Below, piece by piece: positions 36,682 through 43,220 of a DNA stretch of 64,000 bases. The position numbers were made by a program, and so were the translations under genes. Source of the DNA: Flagellimonas hymeniacidonis (GTDB lineage Bacteria > Bacteroidota > Bacteroidia > Flavobacteriales > Flavobacteriaceae); NCBI RefSeq assembly GCF_008040165.1, contig NZ_VRUR01000001.1:949349-1013348 (forward strand), read 5' to 3'. Positions within the stretch are counted from its first letter, which is position 1; every line of letters begins with the position of its first letter. The notes under the pieces were generated by a model. That model did not search any database. It was not told the origin of the DNA and saw only the letters and a list, made by a program, of their open reading frames with translations.

Positions 36682-36853
36682 GATATTTAATAGTTAAGAC
36701 AGTTTGGTTCTATGATTTCCAATATTATTAAGCGAAGTTCCGGGAATTCCGTTCTAAAATTCCTGCTCGATTGATGGTTTGGCAGTATGGAGTGATTTAT
36801 GCCTATTTATAGTTGACATATGGTGAAGAAAAGAGTTACAATTTCAATATAAT

Positions 36854-36930
36854 TTCCCTTAAGGGAAAATCATATGGGATGGGTGTTGCCTGACTTAGCG
36901 GTTTTTGTCGGGGCCAATCTCCTAAAGGTA
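36854..36930 (+). pseudogene. brnQ 3'-end remnant, copy 2
   Basis: The bases 36854-36919 match brnQ 35414-35479 at about 85 percent by eye and keep its reading frame (HMGWVLPDLAVFVGANL versus HMGWVLPALVVFVLANF). Nothing upstream resembles the rest of brnQ. An 81-codon frame from 36874 runs through it but has no start signal or further similarity, so it is a remnant and not a gene. Confidence 0.7.
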
Positions 36931-36971
36931 AAACAGAGTAAGGACTTTGGGAATGGAACTTATCGTTATGG

Positions 36972-37400
36972 CTATAGTGCGTTGCTCGGCCCTATGATAG
37001 GGAAAGTGCGCGAAATAAGTTCAGCCGCCATGACGTTTCCGATAGTAAAGATCAGAAACAATGAACTTATAGTCAGTGCTAGCCACATTTTTATTTCTAA
37101 GAAGCCAAAATCTATATAGATTTTATCCCCATTGTCATAATGTAATTTGGTTTTTTTTATGACAAAGTGTTTTCTTAAGTTATCTAAGCTCTTATCTGTT
37201 ACTAATGAATATATTTTTTTACCAAATAGTAAAAACTCAAATACTACTTTGTTAATCGAGTTGTTGTCTTGATTAATTTTTTCATTTAATTCACCAACAG
37301 TTGAGTTATGAAAGTCAGATTTTTTATCATTGAAAGAGATAATTTTTAGCTCACCTAAATTTAGTTCTATCTGTTTTAGAATTGGATTTGAGTTTAACAA
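36972..37400 (-). CDS. Hypothetical membrane-anchored protein, possibly frameshifted 3' part
   Basis: 142 codons, but the only start is a TTG at 37400 and no ATG occurs until residue ~105. The first ~100 residues are soluble, Lys/Asn-rich (KIISFNDKKSDFHNSTVGEL), followed by one membrane helix (MWLALTISSLFLIFTIGNVM). The frame overlaps the end of the next upstream gene by 50 nt. It may be a separate coupled gene or the second half of one broken by a frameshift. Confidence 0.45.
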   Translation of the reverse strand: MLNSNPILKQIELNLGELKIISFNDKKSDFHNSTVGELNEKINQDNNSINKVVFEFLLFGKKIYSLVTDKSLDNLRKHFVIKKTKLHYDNGDKIYIDFGFLEIKMWLALTISSLFLIFTIGNVMAAELISRTFPIIGPSNAL

Positions 37401-37653
37401 ATTCTGCGGCCTGTTTTTCTTCCCCTTTTTTTTGGTTTTTATCCAGTTTTCTGTTAGGCCAACAGAAATAAATAAAAAATGGGATTAGGATTATTACTCC
37501 AACTATTGCCATAGGGAAATTTGGTTCAGCAGTAGCTGTATAAAATCTTCCCACATGGCCTAAACCTATAAGAATAAGTGCAAACCCTATGAGTATAGTC
37601 CATAATATAAAAGTATCAAGTATTCTATTAAAAATTCTTTTTATTTTATCCAT
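37351..37653 (-). CDS. Hypothetical small membrane protein
   Basis: 100 residues from the ATG at 37653. Two membrane helices (14-34 and 48-66, FPMAIVGVIILIPFFIYFCW) and a basic tail KLDKNQKKGEEKQAAEF. Its end overlaps the frame at 36972-37400; a -1 or +1 shift near 37370 would join the two into a ~240-residue protein with three membrane helices. No family recognised. Confidence 0.5.
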   Translation of the reverse strand: MDKIKRIFNRILDTFILWTILIGFALILIGLGHVGRFYTATAEPNFPMAIVGVIILIPFFIYFCWPNRKLDKNQKKGEEKQAAEFVKLKSNSKTDRTKFR

Positions 37654-37805
37654 ACACAACTTTGTTGATTTATCAGGTTTAATTCCTCAGCCTTCTGACC
37701 AAAACTGGTTAAGCGATAAGAAACATCCATAGTATTGACCTTGACTTGATCCAAAGTAAAGGTCACCCCCGACATATCCACCACTTTATTGTGACACTGC
37801 CCAAC
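37641..37805 (-). pseudogene. Orphan coding fragment (C-terminal tail)
   Basis: Between the two flanking genes, a minus-strand frame reads NKVVDMSGVTFTLDQV, then KVNTMDVSYRLTSFGQKAEEL, ending at a TAA at 37641. It is closed on its 5' side by a TAG and has no start at its left end, so it resembles the tail of a lost gene. Family not recognised; it could be chance. Confidence 0.3.
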
Positions 37806-38151
37806 CTAGGTTATAAGAGAATTCACTTATTAAGGAAGAAAATGTTATAACATTTTCTTCCCGGGTAAATTTTCCGCTGTCATAATACCCATATGCCTGA
37901 CCTATGTATTCGAATTTATAGATCGAATGGGCATAGAGTATACTATTAGAATATGTTGAACCCATTATATTGTTGGTATATTGACCCAGCATAGACTTAT
38001 CGACCTGCTGAATATTTTGCGAGGAAGTATTCTTTGTATACTTTTCTGCCAATTTCAGCTTTAGTTGTAGGTGTTCATCAAAATTTTGTGAGTTACAATC
38101 CATAATACTCATTAAGATAAAAAGGCCTATTGCAATTTCTTTAATGGCCAT
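37786..38151 (-). CDS. Small exported protein, unknown
   Basis: 121 residues. A hydrophobic start (IAIGLFILMSIMDCNSQ) with a Cys at the expected lipobox place suggests a lipoprotein, though MDC is an imperfect box. The rest is mixed helix/strand with YSNSILYAHSIYKFEYIG. No family recognised. It sits inside the accessory region. Confidence 0.55.
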   Translation of the reverse strand: MAIKEIAIGLFILMSIMDCNSQNFDEHLQLKLKLAEKYTKNTSSQNIQQVDKSMLGQYTNNIMGSTYSNSILYAHSIYKFEYIGQAYGYYDSGKFTREENVITFSSLISEFSYNLGWAVSQ

Positions 38152-38272
38152 TATTCTGTCTATTAGCCATATCGGATGATCAATGAAGGTCGAGGATTTT
38201 ACGCCAAGACTTTTAGCGAATTTGACAGACCTACCCTATAAATGGATAAATCTCTCTTTATAATTGATGGGG

Positions 38273-38325
38273 CCCCTTAAGGGAAAATCATATGGGGGGG
38301 TATTGCCTGCTTTTTGGGTTTTAAT
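38273..38325 (+). pseudogene. brnQ 3'-end remnant, copy 3
   Basis: CCCCTTAAGGG then AAAATCATATGGG followed by a shortened TATTGCCTGCTTTTTGGG match brnQ 35415-35470 with small deletions that break the frame. Closest to copy 2 in the CCTTAAGGG part. It runs into the end of the convergent serine hydrolase gene. Confidence 0.6.
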
Positions 38326-40039
38326 TTTGCATTGCCGGAAGTATATATTCTCTCAAAATTTCTCTGGATTGATTTCCCTTTCTATTTCGGAAATTTCCAG
38401 AGGTTATCACAACCACCGATTCCAGCTCAGGAATTATAAAAATAAATTGCCCTCCTGCACCTCTTGCTTCAATAGATTTAATGGCTCTTCCCTTTATAAC
38501 ATAAGTGTCATGCCACCATAGGTATCCGTACTCATTTTTATCTCTTACATCTTGTAATCGTGCATGTTTTTTGAACGATTCTTCTACCCATTTTTCTGAA
38601 ATAACTTGTTTTCCTTTCCAGTTGCCCTTGTCAAGATACAGCTGCCCAAACTTGAGCAAATCTCTGGGTGTTAGCAGCATACCTCCTCCAAAATAGGGTA
38701 TTGTTTCTGTATCATCTGTTTGATTGATATAATTTGTAATCCCTAAGGGTGCAAAAAGCTTTTCATCCATATAAATTTCAAGTGGTATGTTCAACCGTTC
38801 GTTTAAACATACCCCCAATAAAAAAGGATTTGCGGAGCCATAATCAGCGTAGGTGCCCGGCTCTTTTACCATAGGGGCTTCCAAAACTGTAGTTAGCCAA
38901 CTTTTAGAATTGTTTGGATCTTGATAATAGTTCTCGGATGCTAGATCATTCACATCCAATCCGGAGCTCATGGTCAATAAATCTTTAATGCTGATTTTGG
39001 ATTTCAATGAGTCCTTTGTGTACTGATATGCTTCAGGAATAAAGTCATATAACTTTTGGTCAACACTTTCTATGATGTTATCATCCATAGCAATACCTAT
39101 CATGGCAGATGAAATACTCTTTGAAGCCGAACGTAAATCATGAGGGATATTGGCATTAAAGCCATCGAAATAATTTTCAAACACCAGTTTGTTTTCCTTC
39201 GCGATTAGCACACTATGCGTGTTCACCAATTTTTTGGAATGAATATCATCGATTAACCCAACCAACTCAGTTTTACTGATACCATGGTCATTGATGTTAG
39301 CTGTAGTCCAACCATCATTTAATTGCTCCGGTGTATTGGCGTTTTGGGATTGTTTCAGTGAATCTGTCTTGTATTCCCAACCATCTTTAGAATACGTTAG
39401 GCTTGTCTTTGTTATTAAAGCATTGGTTAATAAAATCTCAAGCTCGATTTTACTTCCCAATAACTTCGCGCGAAAATTCAATCCCGAATTTTGGTCTCGA
39501 AATAGCAGTACGTTTCCTTCCTTTTTAAAAGCGCTCGTCCAAATCCCCCTAGATCTTTGGTCTCCCAAAAAGGGATAGGCGACTAGTTTATCATCTTCTG
39601 TGTTTTCTACATAAAGATTAATATCATTGGACTGCAACCCATTATCTAATAGAAATGGGTTCCAAGCTCCCACGAACTTGGTATCGTCCATCTTTTGTAA
39701 ACTAACATGGTAAAAAAACCTTCCGGATTTAATAAACCCCACAAGTATTTGTCCGTTCCAATCATAATTCAAATTAAAAAATAGCTGTTGATCTATATTA
39801 AATACAATATCATCTTTGCTGGTTGACACTATATTTTCATTGATGAGAATTTCATCGTTTGATATGGTCAAGTGGTAGTTGTTACTTTCTAATTTTGTTA
39901 ATGATACCTGAAAATTGAAACTACTTTTATTTGGCAAAAAGCCTATCCACTCTCCATGATAGTTTTGCTTGTTGTTCTGTGCACAACTTATTAATGTGGA
40001 AATGGATAGAACTACTAAAATCGATACTCTTTTTAACAT
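38321..40039 (-). CDS. Exported serine hydrolase, beta-lactamase family
   Basis: 572 residues. Signal with a lipobox-like end (ISTLISCAQ). Residues ~25-225 form a beta-rich N-terminal domain of its own (HGEWIGFLPNKSSFNFQVSL). The beta-lactamase/transpeptidase-like domain has SxxK as SASKSIS, LLTMSSGLDVNDL, the Tyr motif YADYGSANPF, YGYLWWHD and a third motif ARGAGGQFIF. Relatives are esterases or peptidases. It lies downstream of an AraC-family gene on the same strand (69-nt gap), which may control it. Confidence 0.87.
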   Translation of the reverse strand: MLKRVSILVVLSISTLISCAQNNKQNYHGEWIGFLPNKSSFNFQVSLTKLESNNYHLTISNDEILINENIVSTSKDDIVFNIDQQLFFNLNYDWNGQILVGFIKSGRFFYHVSLQKMDDTKFVGAWNPFLLDNGLQSNDINLYVENTEDDKLVAYPFLGDQRSRGIWTSAFKKEGNVLLFRDQNSGLNFRAKLLGSKIELEILLTNALITKTSLTYSKDGWEYKTDSLKQSQNANTPEQLNDGWTTANINDHGISKTELVGLIDDIHSKKLVNTHSVLIAKENKLVFENYFDGFNANIPHDLRSASKSISSAMIGIAMDDNIIESVDQKLYDFIPEAYQYTKDSLKSKISIKDLLTMSSGLDVNDLASENYYQDPNNSKSWLTTVLEAPMVKEPGTYADYGSANPFLLGVCLNERLNIPLEIYMDEKLFAPLGITNYINQTDDTETIPYFGGGMLLTPRDLLKFGQLYLDKGNWKGKQVISEKWVEESFKKHARLQDVRDKNEYGYLWWHDTYVIKGRAIKSIEARGAGGQFIFIIPELESVVVITSGNFRNRKGNQSREILREYILPAMQN

Positions 40040-40108
40040 GTGTTAAGTTTTTATAAAGAGCTAAAGTAGGTTTCAGGAATTTTTAAAAATTGTATGAGCT
40101 TAACATGA

Positions 40109-40918
40109 TCAAAAATTCTTCAATGATTTTCGATATGCACTGGGGGTCATGTTAAAATAAGATTTGAATACACGATTAAAATGGCTTTGATCCGAAAAAC
40201 CCACTTGATATGTAATTTCCGTTAATGATTTGGAAGCATCCCATAAAAGTGGAATGGCCTTTTTAATTTTATGTTGTCTTATATATTCCCCAAGGCTTAT
40301 GGAAAGATATTTTGATGCAACTCTTGAGATATGTACAGGATGTACTTTTAGCTCATTGGATAAATATTCCAGGCTTAGCACAGCAGTATCATAGTGTAGT
40401 AATTCTTTTAATCCGTCTACCCAAGCAGGATTGTTTTGTGTATTAGTTTTATTTAGGTTACTTAAAGTTTCACAGATTTGCAGTAATAAAACCTCAACGG
40501 ACACTTCACTGTAATTATCAGAAAGTAAAAATTCACGATATAATTTTGCAAACAGAAAGTGTAGTCTTGGGTTTTCAATAAGTTGGCTACCTTCTAACAA
40601 GCTCAAAGGGATTTTATTTTTTTTCAGCCAATTTTTCTCAAATTCTAGATGGAATCCACTAGCATTATCAGAATGTTTGGACCCATAATGTGGCTCTTGC
40701 CAATTATTAAACATTAAGCTACCAGAAGGACACAATGTTTTTAACCTTGTATTGCAATCCTTCATATTGCCACTTAATACGTACATAAAATAGGGGTTTT
40801 CATGGTAATGCCAATCTGTTTTAATTCCCGTATAAGTATACTGCGACAATAAAACCCCATTGAAGGAAGCTTCTGAATTTTGATTTCCAAAATATTGCCC
40901 TTTGGTTAGTATTTTCAT
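40109..40918 (-). CDS. AraC-family transcriptional regulator
   Basis: 269 residues. N-terminal cupin-like sensor (TDWHYHENPYFMYVLSGNMKDC) and C-terminal double HTH, with VHPVHISRVASKYLSISLGEYIRQHKI and ITYQVGFSDQSHFNRVFKSYFNMTPSAYR. The small-molecule effector is unknown. It is placed just upstream of, and co-oriented with, the serine hydrolase, its likely target. Confidence 0.9.
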   Translation of the reverse strand: MKILTKGQYFGNQNSEASFNGVLLSQYTYTGIKTDWHYHENPYFMYVLSGNMKDCNTRLKTLCPSGSLMFNNWQEPHYGSKHSDNASGFHLEFEKNWLKKNKIPLSLLEGSQLIENPRLHFLFAKLYREFLLSDNYSEVSVEVLLLQICETLSNLNKTNTQNNPAWVDGLKELLHYDTAVLSLEYLSNELKVHPVHISRVASKYLSISLGEYIRQHKIKKAIPLLWDASKSLTEITYQVGFSDQSHFNRVFKSYFNMTPSAYRKSLKNF

Positions 40919-41001
40919 TTTATTGGGTGCGCATAACGTTAAGCTAAAAATGGCTTTAATGATTTTCTAGTGACCGATACTAAAATAATTTCAGGGCACT
41001 C

Positions 41002-41035
41002 AAGTGAAGTTAGCCTAATTTAAGTTTAGAATCAA
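41002..41035. repeat. 34-nt direct repeat, copy A
   Basis: AAGTGAAGTTAGCCTAATTT followed by AAGTTTAGAATCAA. 31 of 34 bases match 42884-42917. The two copies enclose the genes at 41150-41809 and 41976-42818. Only the 3' half of the 69-nt element is conserved here; the hairpin half is different. Confidence 0.7.
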
Positions 41036-41106
41036 GAGAGCGTTAATCAATTGCTCTTGTACATAAATAAATCAATGTTATGATTTGTTTGATGGAAGTT
41101 TTAAAT

Positions 41107-41126
41107 AAAATGGTCATTACCATTTT
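41107..41126 (-). terminator. Hairpin after the 219-residue membrane protein gene
   Basis: AAAATGGT and ACCATTTT pair perfectly over 8 bp with a CATT loop, about 25 nt past the stop at 41150. On the minus strand the stem ends in TTTTATTT, a modest T tract. Confidence 0.5.
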
Positions 41127-41149
41127 GTTAGTTCTTACTTTCAAGCAGC

Positions 41150-41809
41150 CTACTTGGTAATTTTATACCTAAACTCAAGCTTAATGGTATCTTGAGTGTC
41201 CCCCTTTATTCCATGGAGCACTCCCCAGTTTGTAAATGGGATTGTCTTAGGTTCATATGGAATATCCAAATACTGCTCCGGGGTTTCATATCCATTAAAC
41301 CTGATGTAAAACTTTCTTTTATCCTCATAAAAAATAGCATTCCTATTTTCGTAGATGTAAAAATCATCTTCTACTTTTTCGTTCCTCATTTTACTATGTG
41401 ATCCTCCTTTGGAACTTCTGAATGAAAAAGTTGCGTCTTTTAAACTTTCTTTGGTTCTAATTTCAAATGTAAGCCTATGCACTTGTTTTTCTATGCTTGC
41501 TTGTCTGGGAGTTCCTATTTCAAAAAATGTGATAAGAAATAGTAGTACTGGTAATGTTATTGGGACGAAGAAAAGAAACTTAACCCAAGTGGCGGTAATC
41601 CCTTTGAAAAAGAAGGCATTTATAATCGTAAAAATTACCGCGATCAAAAATAATATTCCAAGCCCATAAAAAAAGGTAAGCCCCGCAGCCATTCCATTTC
41701 CCGCAGCATCACTCCCTGTAAATTGTTGGTTTGAGTAACTTACATACATCAGCACCAATATGGCAATATAAATTATTACAGAAGTAATGATAACTTTATT
41801 TGATGCCAT
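41150..41809 (-). CDS. Hypothetical membrane protein
   Basis: 219 residues. Three membrane helices (7-25, 43-66, 77-97: VKFLFFVPITLPVLLFLITFF), then a C-terminal soluble domain of ~115 residues with beta character (FEIRTKESLKDATFSFRSSKGG, FYIRFNGYETPEQYLDIPYEP). No family recognised. It sits between two 34-nt direct repeats. Confidence 0.65.
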   Translation of the reverse strand: MASNKVIITSVIIYIAILVLMYVSYSNQQFTGSDAAGNGMAAGLTFFYGLGILFLIAVIFTIINAFFFKGITATWVKFLFFVPITLPVLLFLITFFEIGTPRQASIEKQVHRLTFEIRTKESLKDATFSFRSSKGGSHSKMRNEKVEDDFYIYENRNAIFYEDKRKFYIRFNGYETPEQYLDIPYEPKTIPFTNWGVLHGIKGDTQDTIKLEFRYKITK

Positions 41810-41825
41810 ATTGTTTTAAAGCTAA

Positions 41826-41971
41826 AAAATTAGGGCACTTATCGTGTTTGTATATGGTTTGTTGCGTGTTTTAAGCACTTAATTTAGCAAATACAAACCG
41901 AATAGAAAATCCGCAAGGATTTTCGTAATTAGGCTAGAACTAGCAATAAATTATATACGGTGTTGGCACTA
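41826..41971. other. Structured intergenic repeat-like element
   Basis: Nested inverted repeats: outer GTATAT (41850-41855) with ATATAC (41953-41958); a perfect hairpin GAAAATCC-GCAA-GGATTTTC (41905-41924) with a GNRA-type loop; a GCTAG-AA-CTAGC palindrome (41933-41944); and an end GTTGGCACTA (41962-41971) repeated inverted at 42833-42842. It fills the gap between two accessory genes. From memory it resembles intergenic repeats scattered in flavobacterial genomes, which I cannot verify here. Confidence 0.6.
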
Positions 41972-41975
41972 GTTT

Positions 41976-42818
41976 TTATTCACACAATTTTTTAAGTTTT
42001 TCAAAATCTTCGTCAGCTTCAAAATGCTCATTCTTTTCAAGGTCTAATTTGAGTGCTTTCTTAAAATCTTTGCAGGCATTTTTTTCCTCGCCGAGTTCCA
42101 AATAAATACCTGCTCTGTTGAATAGTCCAATGTCATAATTCTTTTTTAGTTTTAAAGCTTCATTTATTTTTTCAAGAGCTTCTTTAGGTTTTTCAGTTTC
42201 TCTGTAAAGACTAGCCCAGTTATTATAAAGAATATGAAGGTTTGGTTGATTTGGAAATTCGTTTACTATCTTTTGATAATCAGCTAAGGCTTCATCAAAT
42301 AATTTTAATTTCTTTTTTATGTTAATCAGATTTGCCAATGATTTAAAATCCTTTGGTGTTATTTCTAATTGAGATTCTAAATCTGTTTTTGCTTTCTCAT
42401 AGTTCTCCAATCTTATATTGGCATAAGCTCTGTCAAAGTATATATCAGAGAATGATGGTTTTTTCTCAATAATAGTTGAATAGTCAGAAATTGCCATTTC
42501 AAAGTTGCTATTGTCCATATAAGTGTTAGCTCTTGCGTAAAGAACACTTAAGTTATCAGGATTTAATTCTAAAGATTTGGAATAATCAGATAAAGCTAAC
42601 TCATATTCTTTTCTCATTCGGTATACATTTCCTCTATTAGAATATGGTCCTGGTGAATCTGGATAAAGTTTTATTGCTTTTTCAAAAATTGAGAATGCTT
42701 TATCTATTTTACCTTTTTTCGCAAATTCAATTCCTTTAGAGTTCAGTTCCTGTGCAGTTTGAGATATTAAATTTTGAGTCGTTATTAATAGGATTGCTAT
42801 TGCTAAAATTTTATTCAT
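41976..42818 (-). CDS. Exported TPR-repeat protein
   Basis: 280 residues from the ATG at 42818 (four codons upstream begin with TTG). Signal peptide MNKILAIAILLITTQNLISQ. Seven TPR-like repeats follow (AIKLYPDSPGPYSNRGNVY, SLELNPDNLSVLYARANTY, ALKLKKNYDIGLFNRAGIYLE). Periplasmic scaffold for protein contacts; partner unknown. The gene is enclosed by a 10-bp inverted repeat (41962-41971 and 42833-42842). Confidence 0.8.
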   Translation of the reverse strand: MNKILAIAILLITTQNLISQTAQELNSKGIEFAKKGKIDKAFSIFEKAIKLYPDSPGPYSNRGNVYRMRKEYELALSDYSKSLELNPDNLSVLYARANTYMDNSNFEMAISDYSTIIEKKPSFSDIYFDRAYANIRLENYEKAKTDLESQLEITPKDFKSLANLINIKKKLKLFDEALADYQKIVNEFPNQPNLHILYNNWASLYRETEKPKEALEKINEALKLKKNYDIGLFNRAGIYLELGEEKNACKDFKKALKLDLEKNEHFEADEDFEKLKKLCE

Positions 42819-42832
42819 ATCGTTTTTCAAAT

Positions 42833-42842
42833 TAGTGCCAAC
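42833..42842. repeat. Inverted copy of the GTTGGCACTA end
   Basis: TAGTGCCAAC here is the exact reverse complement of 41962-41971. The pair brackets the TPR gene. Confidence 0.5.
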
Positions 42843-42848
42843 TAAAAA

Positions 42849-42917
42849 GATATGGTCCGTTTCAATGGACTATATCGACTGATAAGTGAAGTTAGCGGAA
42901 TTTAAGTTTAAAATCAA
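42849..42917. repeat. 69-nt element with hairpin, copy 2
   Basis: Starts with the hairpin GATATGGTCC / GGACTATATC around GTTTCAAT and ends in the 34-nt part AAGTGAAGTT...AATCAA. It matches 35527-35594 in length, loop and stem, with stem differences that keep pairing. It lies just upstream of the TPR gene. Confidence 0.65.
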
Positions 42918-42970
42918 CCTAGGATTGATGGATATACCATTTGAAAGGACAAGGCTTTACTTCCAATTCA

Positions 42971-43144
42971 TTAAGACCCTCTCTTCCTTTTGTTATAATA
43001 ATAAATGGCATACGCAATCCCTAGTAATACAACAAAAGGTAAATAGCTACCAATGACCACACCTATTTCATAGGCACTGTCTGGAGCCTCTTCCATCTTC
43101 TTTTCAATGTCTGGTTGTTGTGCTAAAAAGGTTATCAGTTTCAC
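42971..43144 (-). CDS. Small single-pass membrane protein
   Basis: 57 codons from a GTG at 43144, too short for usual gene calls. It reads (M)KLITFLAQQPDIEKKMEEAP, DSAYEIGVVIGSYLPFVVLL, GIAYAIYYYNKRKRGS: an amphipathic N-terminus, one helix of ~22 residues (about 29-50) and a basic cytosolic end, a clean topology. It sits 77 nt upstream of the end of the Xaa-Pro aminopeptidase gene on the same strand. Function unknown. Confidence 0.65.
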   Translation of the reverse strand: MKLITFLAQQPDIEKKMEEAPDSAYEIGVVIGSYLPFVVLLGIAYAIYYYNKRKRGS

Positions 43145-43220
43145 GCTTCAATTAGGATTTTTGATGATATATGACACATCCTTCCACAGTGCTTGAGGCT
43201 ACGGGAAAAGACTGGTCAGG

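Noticed and set aside
36730-36763. Further copy of the 34-nt repeat (AAGCGAAGTTCC...)
   Set aside because: About 22 of 34 bases match, too weak without more copies, although the place fits.
36874-37119. 81-codon plus-strand open frame
   Set aside because: Its first part is a brnQ tail remnant and the rest shows no protein-like pattern; it also overlaps antisense to the 36972-37400 frame.
35414-38325. Equal spacing of brnQ tails as proof of a tandem array
   Set aside because: Spaces hold distinct minus-strand genes with signal peptides, not brnQ remains; equal spacing may be chance.
40935-42917. Integron attC sites
   Set aside because: GTTAAGC near 40938 fits GTTRRRY by chance, but the ends of the structured elements (GTTGGCACTA) do not fit the R'/R'' core sites and no integrase is in the window.
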